This document shows positions 42,219-51,460 of a DNA stretch of 64,000 nt, in pieces. The stretch comes from CANHVK01 sp044232905 (lineage in GTDB: Bacteria > Bacteroidota > Bacteroidia > Flavobacteriales_D > Crocinitomicaceae): assembly GCA_044232905.1 (NCBI GenBank), contig JBIIKZ010000003.1, positions 1-64,000 of the forward strand, written 5' to 3'. Numbering within the stretch: the first letter of the stretch is position 1; each line of letters opens with the position of its first letter. A program made the position numbers and the translations under genes. A model generated the notes under the pieces. It was not told where the DNA came from, ran no database searches, and worked only from the letters and a program-made list of their open reading frames with translations.

Positions 42219-43472
42219 ATGAAAAACTACTCCTACACCGTGGAAGAACGCTTCTTAAAATACGTACAAATCGATACTACTGCCGATCCTACATCCACCT
42301 CCTTCCCTTCCTCGGAAAAACAAAAAGACCTCGCTAAAATCCTCGTACAAGAACTCCAAGAAATAGGAATTTCCGACGCTGAAATGGACCAACACGGTTA
42401 TGTATATGCAACCATCGAAAGTAATTCGCCAAAAGAGAACATCCCAACCATTTGCTTCTGCGCGCACATGGACACTGCACCAGATTGTAGCGGAACAAAC
42501 GTTGTTCCAATTGTACATAGAAAGTATGACGGTTCGCCAATCACTCTTCCACATGATACAACTCAAATCATTACAAAAGAAAAACACAAATACCTGAACG
42601 AAAAAATCGGCGATGATATTATTACAGCAAGTGGTTTAACCTTATTAGGAGCCGACGACAAGGCTGGTATCGCCATCATAATGGATTTTGCGCATTACAT
42701 CGTGAATCATCCGGAGGTAAAACACGGTAAAATCCGCATTTTATTCACACCAGACGAAGAAGTTGGACGTGGTGTAGAACAGCTAGACATGGAAAAACTA
42801 AATGCAGACTATGGCTACACCTTAGATGGAGGAACACTTGGATCTATTGAAGACGAATCATTCTCTGCAGATGGTGTGTCAATAAAAATTCACGGCATTA
42901 GCGCACATCCAGGATATGCAAAAAACAAAATGGTCAATGCAATTAAAGTAGTAGCTGAAATTATTGCTGCATTACCGAAAACAGAATGGTCACCAGAAAC
43001 AACTGAAAAACGCGAGGGATTTGTACATCCGACATCCATCAAAGGAGAATTGGAATGTACCACTGTAAACTTCATAGTAAGAGATCATGTAACTGCAAAT
43101 CTTAAAATACACGAAGAAAGACTCAAAACTATCGTGGACAATATTTTAAAAAACTATCCTGAATTAGATGTAGAATTTACGATTACCGAGCAATACCGAA
43201 ATATGAAAGAGGTGCTTAACACCGTTCCTTTTGTAACGGAATACGCCATCGAAGCAATGCAGCGTATTGGAATAACTTCCGAAGCTACCATTATACGTGG
43301 TGGTACAGACGGTTCCAAACTTTCGTTTATGGGTTTACCTTGCCCTAATATTTTTACAGGAGAAATGGCAATTCATTCGCGTCATGAATATGTCAGTGTA
43401 CAAGACATGCAAAAAGCAGTTCATACGATGGTGGAACTTATCCAAATCTGGGAAGAGAAAGGTATTCAATAG
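42219..43472 (+). CDS. pepT: Peptidase T (tripeptide aminopeptidase)
   Basis: A 417-residue M20B metallopeptidase. It has CFCAHMDTAPD (zinc His and Asp), LLGADDKAGIA (bridging Asp), FTPDEEVGRGVE (catalytic Glu and zinc ligand), and IRGGTDGSKLSFMGLPCPNI and HSRHEYVS with the final His ligand. It removes N-terminal residues from tripeptides. No operon partner. Confidence 0.95.
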   Translation: MKNYSYTVEERFLKYVQIDTTADPTSTSFPSSEKQKDLAKILVQELQEIGISDAEMDQHGYVYATIESNSPKENIPTICFCAHMDTAPDCSGTNVVPIVHRKYDGSPITLPHDTTQIITKEKHKYLNEKIGDDIITASGLTLLGADDKAGIAIIMDFAHYIVNHPEVKHGKIRILFTPDEEVGRGVEQLDMEKLNADYGYTLDGGTLGSIEDESFSADGVSIKIHGISAHPGYAKNKMVNAIKVVAEIIAALPKTEWSPETTEKREGFVHPTSIKGELECTTVNFIVRDHVTANLKIHEERLKTIVDNILKNYPELDVEFTITEQYRNMKEVLNTVPFVTEYAIEAMQRIGITSEATIIRGGTDGSKLSFMGLPCPNIFTGEMAIHSRHEYVSVQDMQKAVHTMVELIQIWEEKGIQ

Positions 43473-43495
43473 AAAATGGATAGTAATAACAATCT

Positions 43496-43710
43496 AAAGG
43501 CGAATTTGCATTAAAAGCAGGGATTTATTACTACAAAGGCAGTAACAAAGTCAATCTTTCCAGAAATATACTCTACTCCATTTACTACCGCAAGGTTTAA
43601 CACCAATAATCACAACAGAAACTTCTTTTGGAACCAAAAACTACTACCGCGACGAAATCGGGATTCGCGTGACGATTTTATTTCGCAAAATGTATCGTTT
43701 TGGGTGGTGA
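43496..43710 (+). pseudogene. Remnant of an outer-membrane-type protein, frameshifted
   Basis: In the 393-bp gap between pepT and dsbD, one frame reads KGEFALKAGIYYYKGSNKVN (from 43496). After a frame change the tail reads PQGLTPIITTETSFGTKNYY and RDEIGIRVTILFRKMYRFGW, ending at TGA 43708-43710. The aromatic and alternating pattern looks like the end of a beta-barrel or surface protein. No start is found and the frames do not join, so it is a decayed fragment. The family is not identified. Confidence 0.35.
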
Positions 43711-43801
43711 TTTAGAATGTGTACAAAGTATACAAAAAGGCGCGAACACGAGAATTTCCCTTATGTAAATTTTGGAAGATGAAGGGATAACATAGTCATT
43801 C

Positions 43802-43853
43802 ATTTATACTTTATTAGTGATAGGACATGTCCTATCACTAATAAAGTATAAAT
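43802..43853. repeat. 52-bp perfect palindrome
   Basis: Every base of 43802-43827 pairs with 43853-43828, with no spacer; the centre is AGTGATAGGACATGTCCTAT. It lies 13 bp beyond the dsbD stop, between convergent pepT and dsbD. It could act as a bidirectional terminator, but there is no loop and it can form a cruciform. Confidence 0.9.
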
Positions 43854-43865
43854 CTAAATACAAAA

Positions 43866-45944
43866 TTATTTATTTTTCTCCAGACCTCCCTGTAAAAACC
43901 TTTTATAAACCTCCACATTCGGCTCGTATCCAATCGGATCTGTCAAATCATTCCCTTCCGCATCTACCAGCACATACAATGGCTGCGAAAGTTGTCCGTA
44001 ATGTGTCACTTGATAATCCGACCATTTATTTCCAACAGTCTTAATCATTCCTTGAATTGCTTTCGAATAGCGCCATTCAGATTTTGGAAGTTTTTCGCGA
44101 TCATCCACGTACAACGAAACAATTACAACTTCATCTTTTAATATCGGATGAACTACTTCATTTAACCATACCGTAGATTCTGTCCGACGACAATTCGGAC
44201 AATTATGCCCCGTGAAATCTAATAACAAAGGCTTACCTTCTAATTTTGCATACGCCTTCGCTTTTTCCAAATCGTGAAACGTCAACAAACTACCATCTGC
44301 CACTTCATGCATGAAAGGTCTGAATTTCTTGAAGTTTGGACTCTCATTTACTGCCTCACCGATACTATTACCCTTTACAAAACGAAAATTATCTTCACTA
44401 TGTGTTAATGGTGGCGCAACCCCATCGATTAAACGTAATGGTGCCCCCCACATCCCTGGCAATAAATACACAGCAAAAATCAATGCTATTAATGCAAACA
44501 TAAAACGAGTAACGGATAGTCGTTCAACATTTGAATCATGTGAAAACTTCAATTTTCCTAAAAGGTAGAATCCGATAATAAAAAACAACACAACCCAAAT
44601 TGCAACAAATACTTCTCGTGTTAAAATACCCCAATGGTAAGCCAAATCTACACCAGATAAAAATTTCAATGCTAAAGCCAACTCTAATAAGCCTAATACG
44701 ACTTTCACCGAATTTAACCATCCTCCTGACTGTGGCAAACTATTCAACCATCCTGGGAAAATGGCAAATAACGTAAACGGCAAAGCCAAGGCCACTGCAA
44801 AACCTCCCATACCTATCGCAGGAGCCAATAATGCACCATCCGCTGCTGATTCAACTAACAAAGTACCAATAATAGGTCCTGTGCATGAAAAAGAAACCAA
44901 ACTTAAAGTAAATGCCATAAAGAAGATTCCAACTAAACCACCTTTATCCGCATTTCCGTCTGCTTTATTAACCCACGAATTAGGCATACGAATTTCAAAT
45001 GCACCCAAAAATGAAACAGCAAAAAAGATGAAAATTCCGAAGAAAATTAGATTCATCCATACGTTTGTAGACAAATCATTTAACCCTGTAGGTCCTAACA
45101 AAGCAGTAATAACCAATCCTAAACTTACATATATAACAATAATGGAAACACCATACAACAATGCATTCAATATACCTTTTACTCTAGTTTTAGAGCGCTT
45201 TGTAAAAAATGTAACCGTCATTGGTATCATTGGAAAAACACATGGTGTCAAAAGGGCTATCAATCCTCCGCCAAAACCTTTAAAAAACACAATCCAAAGC
45301 GAATCCTTTTGTTTAGAAGCTTTTACAATTGCTTTTTTATGCTGCACTACTTTGCGTACCTCTCTACCTTCCTCTTTTTCTTTAACGACACTATCTCTCC
45401 CCTTCTCTATTGCCAAATCTCCCGTCAAACGCGGTTCCTGAGGCTCTCGAAGGACCGCTTCATACCCAACGGCTTTCACACTCGCCTCCTGTTCCGTAGG
45501 CATTAAACATTGCACCGCACACAACTGAAAAATATACGTAAACTTAATATCTATTGGTTGATTACTCAAAAATTCAATTTCTTGCTTATAAACTACCGAA
45601 TTTTCGATATATAAAGAAGTACCCAAATCATCTTTATGGGTAATCGCTTTCTTCCCTTCTAATAATGGACCTACTGCCTTATATAAATTAGATGCTTTAA
45701 TAACAATACTAGTTGGAATACCAGTATAACTCGCTTTTTCAGGATTATGATGAATCGAATATATATGCCAATCTTTTACTATGTTAGCCTTCGCAACTAC
45801 ATAAGCATGAGACGCATCCTTCTTTTCTAAACTAAAACTCCAACTGATATAATCCGAAAAACTCTCACCTGGCTGAGCAAAAACGCGTTGACCTCCAACA
45901 AAGACGAAACAAAAAAGTAATAAATAAAACGTACGAACTATCAT
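43866..45944 (-). CDS. dsbD: DsbD-like thiol:disulfide interchange protein
   Basis: A 692-residue protein. After a signal peptide (…GQRVFAQP) comes a DsbD-alpha-like domain with CAVQCLMP, then eight membrane spans (LLTPCVFPMIPMTVTFF, FSCTGPIIGTLL) and a C-terminal thioredoxin domain with FTGHNCPNCRRTE (CPNC active site). It passes electrons from cytoplasmic thioredoxin to periplasmic thiols, for example for cytochrome c maturation. The linker near residues 163-172 (AVLREPQEPR) is encoded by a REP palindrome at 45431-45458. Confidence 0.92.
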   Translation of the reverse strand: MIVRTFYLLLFCFVFVGGQRVFAQPGESFSDYISWSFSLEKKDASHAYVVAKANIVKDWHIYSIHHNPEKASYTGIPTSIVIKASNLYKAVGPLLEGKKAITHKDDLGTSLYIENSVVYKQEIEFLSNQPIDIKFTYIFQLCAVQCLMPTEQEASVKAVGYEAVLREPQEPRLTGDLAIEKGRDSVVKEKEEGREVRKVVQHKKAIVKASKQKDSLWIVFFKGFGGGLIALLTPCVFPMIPMTVTFFTKRSKTRVKGILNALLYGVSIIVIYVSLGLVITALLGPTGLNDLSTNVWMNLIFFGIFIFFAVSFLGAFEIRMPNSWVNKADGNADKGGLVGIFFMAFTLSLVSFSCTGPIIGTLLVESAADGALLAPAIGMGGFAVALALPFTLFAIFPGWLNSLPQSGGWLNSVKVVLGLLELALALKFLSGVDLAYHWGILTREVFVAIWVVLFFIIGFYLLGKLKFSHDSNVERLSVTRFMFALIALIFAVYLLPGMWGAPLRLIDGVAPPLTHSEDNFRFVKGNSIGEAVNESPNFKKFRPFMHEVADGSLLTFHDLEKAKAYAKLEGKPLLLDFTGHNCPNCRRTESTVWLNEVVHPILKDEVVIVSLYVDDREKLPKSEWRYSKAIQGMIKTVGNKWSDYQVTHYGQLSQPLYVLVDAEGNDLTDPIGYEPNVEVYKRFLQGGLEKNK
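45431..45458. repeat. REP palindrome inside the dsbD coding sequence
   Basis: GCGGTTCCTGAGGCTCTCGA then AGGACCGC, with GCGG/CCGC ends, matches the CCCTTCGAGAGCCTCAGGG variant of the common REP. In frame it gives VLREPQEPR in the linker after the N-terminal domain. Confidence 0.65.
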
Positions 45945-45972
45945 AAACTATGGTTTAATGTACAAACAAAAA

Positions 45973-46014
45973 AATCCGTTTTGAACATAGAACAAAGCTA
46001 CTACAAAACGGATT
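45973..46014 (-). terminator. Terminator after the 92-residue gene
   Basis: AATCCGTTTTG (45973-45983) pairs exactly with CAAAACGGATT (46004-46014). On the minus strand the stem is followed by a run of seven Ts. It ends transcription of the 46070-46348 gene before dsbD. Confidence 0.7.
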
Positions 46015-46069
46015 CTTTCAAAAATTTAAGCACAATTTTTATGCTTTATTAATAATTCTAATAAAAAAT

Positions 46070-46348
46070 TTAGAATTTAACCTCTACAATATGATCAATC
46101 GGAATCCAAACCCCACCTTTCAAACAAATATATTTTGCTCCAGTTGCCCAAATCGTTGTTTCTACTCTTTTTGGCCCTTCATCATCATGGAAATAAATCG
46201 AAACTTTAGAATGATACCCATTACCTAAACGTGTTGCCTGTTCCAATTGATTTCTCAACTCTTCATGTTGATCCACATCCATTTCTTTCTGAAATGTCAT
46301 TTTTGAAACCTCCTCCTTTTCGATAGTTTTGTATGCCGAAATTTCCAT
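46070..46348 (-). CDS. Conserved small protein of unknown function
   Basis: A 92-residue soluble protein without signal or membrane segments. The N-terminal half is acidic and helical (KEEVSKMTFQKEMDVDQHEE); the C-terminal half is beta-rich and ends WIPIDHIVEVKF. Comparable small proteins are found in Flavobacteriales as far as I recall. No motif suggests an activity. It has its own downstream terminator, so it is transcribed separately from dsbD. Confidence 0.7.
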   Translation of the reverse strand: MEISAYKTIEKEEVSKMTFQKEMDVDQHEELRNQLEQATRLGNGYHSKVSIYFHDDEGPKRVETTIWATGAKYICLKGGVWIPIDHIVEVKF

Positions 46349-46452
46349 AACCGTGCGTTTTAATTCTTTCTATATTTTATTTATATCCGAAGATATTTGA
46401 CAAAAGTAGAAAATATTAGGAAATATTTACCGGTTAATGTTAAAATTCAAGC

Positions 46453-47703
46453 CTATTTTTCAACAATTTCAACTTTCAATATTTTTTCACTGTGGGGACC
46501 TACAACTACTTTTTGAGAAACTTTATAACCTACACACCACAATACAGAATTATCATCTACCAAAACCATACAGCGCTCTCGCTCCGAAGAAAACACTTTT
46601 GCTTCCGTCAAAACGTCTGAAATCAATTTACTTCCTTTCATGCCAATAGGGGAAATTCGATCTCCTTGTTCCCAAAGACGTAATACCAACTCCCCTTCTA
46701 CTTTCGCAGGATCTAAATAAAGGATTTCTTTTGTGAAAACAGAAGGTAAGACCTCAACATACTCTGTAATAAATCCATACTGAGAAAGCTTTCCCGAACT
46801 AACAAATGTAAACCCTATGGATTCCTTGTAAATTTTATAATCTCCACATAGTATCCACTTCCCTTTTTGCGAGGTTCTAATTTTCACCAATGCTGCATAC
46901 ACGGTATAATCTCCACCAAAGTGACGAATGACTTCTAAACGAACTTCTTCTGCTAAATCATCATAATCAGCATATTGCCATAGTTTATTTTGTACTAGCA
47001 TGGAAATAACGGAAGCTGCTTGTAGCTCATAATAGCGTTGTGTTTCCTGAAAAGAATTCACCAAGGTTAAAACCGAATCTTTTAATGTTGGGATTTCAGT
47101 ATACAAGTGTGGCAACAAAATATTTCGGATACGATTACGTGTATATTTATTTTCTTGATTCGAATGATCCTCCCGCCACGTAAGTGAATATTCTCCTGCA
47201 AAAGCAAGGATCTCTTGTTTAGAATTTTCAAGCAAAGGCCTTACAATTCGGTCATGATTCTCCAACATACAAGACATACCTAACACACCTGACTTGCGTG
47301 CTAAATGTTGAAAAAATGTCTCCACTTGATCATCTTTATGTTGCCCTAAAGCAACAAAACTTTCTTTATTTTTTATTAAATGTTCTTGAAAAAATGCATA
47401 ACGTATCTTTCTTGCGACTTCCTGTAAGTTTCCACCTGATGCTTTAAGTATAGAAGGTGTATCGACTTTTTTTACATGAAAAGAAAGTCCTAGTTTCGAA
47501 CTTAATTCCAAAACAAATTGTTCATCTGCATCCGAATCTATTCCTCGCAAAGAATAGTTTACATGTAACACCTCTAAATCTGGACAAAAAGATCTTAAAG
47601 CTACTAATAAAACAACAGAATCTACCCCACCACTACATCCTACAAAGATTTTATGTTTAGCTAAAAAAGACCATTTAGATTGAATTTGCTCCAATTGCAT
47701 CAC
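46453..47703 (-). CDS. tilS: tRNA(Ile)-lysidine synthase
   Basis: A 416-residue protein. The N-type ATP pyrophosphatase P-loop is in FVGCSGGVDSVVLLVAL (SGGxDS), and HKDDQVETFFQHLARKSG and RNRIRNILLPHL follow, typical of TilS. The C-terminal part (about 220-416) is a tRNA-binding domain. It converts C34 of the CAU anticodon of tRNA-Ile2 to lysidine. Its start overlaps the pabB stop by 4 bp. Confidence 0.94.
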   Translation of the reverse strand: MMQLEQIQSKWSFLAKHKIFVGCSGGVDSVVLLVALRSFCPDLEVLHVNYSLRGIDSDADEQFVLELSSKLGLSFHVKKVDTPSILKASGGNLQEVARKIRYAFFQEHLIKNKESFVALGQHKDDQVETFFQHLARKSGVLGMSCMLENHDRIVRPLLENSKQEILAFAGEYSLTWREDHSNQENKYTRNRIRNILLPHLYTEIPTLKDSVLTLVNSFQETQRYYELQAASVISMLVQNKLWQYADYDDLAEEVRLEVIRHFGGDYTVYAALVKIRTSQKGKWILCGDYKIYKESIGFTFVSSGKLSQYGFITEYVEVLPSVFTKEILYLDPAKVEGELVLRLWEQGDRISPIGMKGSKLISDVLTEAKVFSSERERCMVLVDDNSVLWCVGYKVSQKVVVGPHSEKILKVEIVEK

Positions 47704-48893
47704 CTAAAAAAATGTAAAATTTTATTCACCTTCACTAAACATTCTTCATATTCTTTTTCGGGATCCGACTTCATTGTGATTGCACTACCTACAGAACAAG
47801 ACAATCGTTGTTTACGCTTATTATACAACAAAGATCGAATAACCACATTAAAATCAAAATCACCGTTCGGAAATATAAGCCCAACAGAACCTGAATATAA
47901 CCCTCTTCGAAAGGATTCATGTTTTTCGATTAATTGCATTACACGTACCTTTGGCGCACCCGTCATAGAACCCATCGGGAAACTTGCACGTAAAATATGT
48001 TCTAAAGTGATTGTAGGATCAACTTCACATACAATCGTCGAAACCAAATGGTGTAAGGTCTCAAACGTTTGGAGTTCACACAAATGCGCAACTTCTACAC
48101 TCCCTCTTTTTGCAATCCTAGAAAAATCATTTCGGACTAAATCGGTAATCATCACATTTTCAGACACCTCTTTCTTGTCTCCCTGAAGCTTTTGTTTTAA
48201 CACCTCATCTTCCTCCGCATCTATACCTCTTCGAATTGTTCCTTTTATAGGTTGCGATAATAAACGTGTGCCAACTTTTTGAATATAACGCTCGGGACTA
48301 AAACACATCACCGACCAATCTTCAAAATTTAATAACACTGAAAATGGCGCTTGTGTCTTTTCATGGATGGAACGGAATAAAGAGGTAGCATCGAGTTCAC
48401 GAACATTTTCAGCGTAAAATTCTTGACAAAAATTCAATTCATAACAGTTTCCGTATTGAATTTCTTCCTTAATCTGATTAACAGAATTAACATACGCATC
48501 TCGCGAAATACGCGACTCAAACTGTATCGATTGATTTAAAACACTTGCTTCCGTTTCTGTAATTCGTCGAAATAACTGGAAGGCATAATCGCGTATTTCC
48601 GGAGTTTCTTGTCCTTGAATGAAAGTAGCATTCGAAAAATCTACCACATAATCTGGTGACCATAAAACAACAATCGGAAATTCAACTGCGTCTGGATTCT
48701 CACTTTTTAAATCCTCCAATTCATTTTTTAAATCATAGGATAAACAAGTAAAAATATATCTTCCTGCATGTGCATCGATAAAAACTTGCATTCCTGTAAA
48801 ATCTCCACCAGCATGCATCACCCAACGTTCACCCGTGCCAAATCCGAGTAACTGTTTATCAGGGAAATAAATTAAATCGTAGGATGTTTGCAT
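47700..48893 (-). CDS. pabB: Aminodeoxychorismate synthase component I-like
   Basis: A 397-residue chorismate-binding enzyme. The C-terminal signature is complete: CFSPERYIQKVG, QPIKGTIRRG, DLVRNDFSRI, FPMGSMTGAPKVRVMQLIE and SGSVGLIFPNGDFDFNVVIR. It most resembles PabB of the p-aminobenzoate/folate path, although anthranilate or isochorismate enzymes share this fold. No glutaminase subunit gene is adjacent. A terminator-like hairpin lies 11 bp before its start. It overlaps tilS by 4 bp, so both are made from one mRNA. Confidence 0.86.
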   Translation of the reverse strand: MQTSYDLIYFPDKQLLGFGTGERWVMHAGGDFTGMQVFIDAHAGRYIFTCLSYDLKNELEDLKSENPDAVEFPIVVLWSPDYVVDFSNATFIQGQETPEIRDYAFQLFRRITETEASVLNQSIQFESRISRDAYVNSVNQIKEEIQYGNCYELNFCQEFYAENVRELDATSLFRSIHEKTQAPFSVLLNFEDWSVMCFSPERYIQKVGTRLLSQPIKGTIRRGIDAEEDEVLKQKLQGDKKEVSENVMITDLVRNDFSRIAKRGSVEVAHLCELQTFETLHHLVSTIVCEVDPTITLEHILRASFPMGSMTGAPKVRVMQLIEKHESFRRGLYSGSVGLIFPNGDFDFNVVIRSLLYNKRKQRLSCSVGSAITMKSDPEKEYEECLVKVNKILHFFR

Positions 48894-48897
48894 AGAA

Positions 48898-48930
48898 GTA
48901 AAAAAGGTTATTTCACGATGAAATAACCTT
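48898..48930 (-). terminator. Hairpin with U-run immediately before pabB
   Basis: AAGGTTATTTCA (48904-48915) pairs with TGAAATAACCTT (48919-48930) around a 3-base loop. On the minus strand it is followed by TTTTTTAC and then, within a few bases, the pabB ATG. It looks like a terminator for upstream DUF1573 transcription, or an attenuator controlling pabB-tilS. Confidence 0.6.
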
Positions 48931-49086
48931 AAAAATAATGATATTCTCTAAATTAATATTGCAATTAGGTTGAATTAAAAAGACGAATAACGAATTATTT
49001 TAAGATGAAAAACGCGGAGATTACACAAGTAAATGAGCAGTTTTGAATCAATAATAATGAAGTTAGTGGTCTTTTTAAACAACCGA

Positions 49087-49521
49087 CTAGTTGCGAGGAC
49101 CTCCGGTGTTGACTGGTGCATCCCCATCCGGTGCAGGATTCACATTCCCTTTTATTCGAACGATTTTAGTTGGGTCATTCGTTGCATTTGATAATATTGT
49201 AATGCTTTTATTGATTGGACCAGCAATCTTTGTATTATATTTTACCGTTATAACACCTTTACCTCCAGGAGGAATTGGTTCTTTTGTATGAGAAGGAACT
49301 GTACAGTTACAAGGTGCAGTAGCTTTCGTGATTAGTAATGGTGCCGTTCCTGTATTTGTAAATTCAAAAGTACATTCGCCATTAGAACCATATTTAATTG
49401 TACCATAATCATGTACTTCTTTCTTAAAGTCTATTTGGGGACCTCCTAATTGCATAAAAGAGGTTAGTCCTAATAGTAATCCAACTAACATAAGTGGAAA
49501 GAATAAAATTCTATTTTTCAT
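49087..49521 (-). CDS. DUF1573 family exported protein
   Basis: Start placed at ATG 49519-49521 (MKNRILFFPLMLVGLLLGLT), which gives a signal peptide; 144 residues. One Ig-like/ASH-type domain: KEVHDYGTIKYG, then ATAPCNCTVPS with the two cysteines of the family, and IPPGGKGVITVKYNT. Ends in a Pro/Gly-rich tail. A periplasmic or surface location is inferred; function unknown. The 193-bp gap 48894-49086 towards pabB holds only the hairpin before pabB. Confidence 0.88.
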   Translation of the reverse strand: MKNRILFFPLMLVGLLLGLTSFMQLGGPQIDFKKEVHDYGTIKYGSNGECTFEFTNTGTAPLLITKATAPCNCTVPSHTKEPIPPGGKGVITVKYNTKIAGPINKSITILSNATNDPTKIVRIKGNVNPAPDGDAPVNTGGPRN

Positions 49522-49593
49522 AATGAATGTTTTGTGAAATTTGTAATTCAAATATAGAGATAAAATGCCAAAAAAGTTTCTTTTTAAGATTTG

Positions 49594-50118
49594 TTAAGAA
49601 TTCTTTAATCGTAAATGAACCATCGCTACAACTTCCTTTTTTAATTTGGGATGCTCAAGTAACAAACGTTCATAATAATAACGCATCTTTTTTTGATCTT
49701 TTAAAAATACCTCTGCCGTAGTTGCTGCATTCAATAATAATGCCGCTTTTTCTTTGTAATTAGGAAAACGTGTTAATAAGGTATCTGTCCATGAAAGCGA
49801 TAATGCATATTTTTTCTCTTGAAGATACAATTGTTGTAATTTATCTAAATAAATAGCAGAATGTTCATTTTCAATACCCAGTCGAAACGCACGTTTATAA
49901 TTAGACGCCAAAAGATGAATGGTTTGAAGAGGAAGTGTGTCCACCGAATTATTCATTAATTTTTCATAGGAAGCATGTAATGAATCTTCTAAGGCAAGGA
50001 TTCTTTTTTCTACACGCGAAAGATTCGTTAAACCAACTTTTACATTTTTGGATGTTTTATTCTCACGAGTACACCCAAGAAATAAAAAGACAAAAAGAAA
50101 ATAAAAACACCAACGCAT
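49594..50118 (-). CDS. Lipoprotein with TPR-like helices
   Basis: A 174-residue protein with a lipobox (MRWCFYFLFVFLFLGCTREN, LFLGC). The mature part is helical with TPR-like periodicity (ALLLNAATTAEVFLKDQKKM). It begins on the base after the def stop codon, so it is part of the ruvX-def transcript. This order (ruvX, def, small helical protein) recurs in Bacteroidota. Function unknown. Confidence 0.75.
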   Translation of the reverse strand: MRWCFYFLFVFLFLGCTRENKTSKNVKVGLTNLSRVEKRILALEDSLHASYEKLMNNSVDTLPLQTIHLLASNYKRAFRLGIENEHSAIYLDKLQQLYLQEKKYALSLSWTDTLLTRFPNYKEKAALLLNAATTAEVFLKDQKKMRYYYERLLLEHPKLKKEVVAMVHLRLKNS

Positions 50119-50715
50119 CTATCTTCCTTTTTTTATTGCAGGAAAACGCATGCGATAATCAACAACGATCAATCCTTTAGAAATATTCCCTAATTTCTTG
50201 GTTAATAATTTTCGTTTTAAAACAGATAAATGATCGGTAAATAAAACCCCTTGAATATGATCGTACTCATGTTGAATAATACGCGCAGCATAGCCATCAA
50301 AGGTTACTTTATCGTGAAAGTTCCAATGCTCATCGTAATAAGAAATAACCACTTTTTCTTTACGATATACTTCTTCACGAATTTTAGGTATGCTCAAACA
50401 TCCTTCATTAAACCCCCACTCTTCTCCTAACTCGTCGTGTATAATTGGATTCACAAACACTTTCTTGAAATCTTTTAACCCTTCTATTCTAGGATCTTTT
50501 GCATCTTCTTCATCTTCTAAAAAAGGAGCGCCATCTACAATAAACAAACGAATAGATTGACCTATTTGTGGAGCGGCTAAACCAACACCTTGCGCATTAT
50601 ACATCGTTTCAAACATATTTGCTACTAATACGTCCAAACCTTCAAAAGATTTATCGATCTCTACCGCTTCTTTCTTCAATACAGGATCGCCATATGCTAC
50701 AACAGGTAATATCAT
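50119..50715 (-). CDS. def: Peptide deformylase
   Basis: A 198-residue metalloenzyme with the three PDF motifs GVGLAAPQ, EGCLS and HEYDH (metal ligands Cys and the two His). It removes the formyl group from nascent protein N-termini. It sits between ruvX and the lipoprotein gene; no gap to the latter. Confidence 0.97.
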   Translation of the reverse strand: MILPVVAYGDPVLKKEAVEIDKSFEGLDVLVANMFETMYNAQGVGLAAPQIGQSIRLFIVDGAPFLEDEEDAKDPRIEGLKDFKKVFVNPIIHDELGEEWGFNEGCLSIPKIREEVYRKEKVVISYYDEHWNFHDKVTFDGYAARIIQHEYDHIQGVLFTDHLSVLKRKLLTKKLGNISKGLIVVDYRMRFPAIKKGR

Positions 50716-50850
50716 TTTTTTCTATTTAAAAATCAAATGTAGAAAGAAAGTAGAAGATATTCAAAAATTGAAAATAAACATAAGCTACTTTCAGGATTTA
50801 TATGTTTATTTATACTTATCCAAATTTGGTATTACATTCAATAAGTAAAC

Positions 50851-51279
50851 TTAATTTAATTGAATTGAACGCATATACGATTGCAATAAGATAGTAGCAC
50901 TAACTTCATCAATCAATGCTTTATCTTGTTTTTTATTTTTAGTTAGTCCAGACATTGAAATCGCTTGACTCGCCATTTTAGAAGTGAATCGCTCATCATA
51001 TAACGTTACAAACAAAGTAGGAAACTCTTTTTTCAACACTTCAAAAAGAATATGAACATTTTCAGTAATATGTGTATTTTCATTGTTTAATCGCTTTGGC
51101 TCTCCTAAAACTAAAGTCCCAATATTTTTCTCTGAAACAATCTTGTGTACTTCCACAAGCAATACTTTGCTATATACTGTCTTTAATCCGCTTGCAATAA
51201 TATTGTTTTCATCTGTAATGGCTAACCCGGTTCGTTTCAAACCAAAATCGAGTGCTAAAATTCGTTTACTTTTATTCAT
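50851..51279 (-). CDS. ruvX: RuvX/YqgF-type RNase H-fold nuclease
   Basis: A 142-residue protein starting KRILALDFGLKRTGLAITDE (Asp of the RNase H-like core), with VLGEPKRLNNE and TLYDERFTSKMA and a C-terminal DEVSATILLQSYM. These are the YqgF motifs. It is a predicted Holliday junction resolvase or 16S rRNA 5'-end maturation nuclease. It is upstream of def on the same strand with a 135-bp gap that has no other visible feature. Confidence 0.93.
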   Translation of the reverse strand: MNKSKRILALDFGLKRTGLAITDENNIIASGLKTVYSKVLLVEVHKIVSEKNIGTLVLGEPKRLNNENTHITENVHILFEVLKKEFPTLFVTLYDERFTSKMASQAISMSGLTKNKKQDKALIDEVSATILLQSYMRSIQLN

Positions 51280-51460
51280 AAGTATTACAAAGATAGTTAG
51301 ATTTTAGATAGATAAAGAAATTCAACTAACTATAAGGTGACTTCTAAAAATTAGATAATTCGAGGCAAACAAAAAATTAAATCCGCAGTTTACATTAGTA
51401 AATGAGGAATTAAATTTTGAAGTTGAACGAAGAAAAAGCAATTTTTAGTAGTTACCTATG

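Noticed and set aside
44761..45441. Plus-strand frame of 226 codons opposite dsbD
   Set aside because: It is antisense to the membrane domain of DsbD; its composition is the mirror of that domain.
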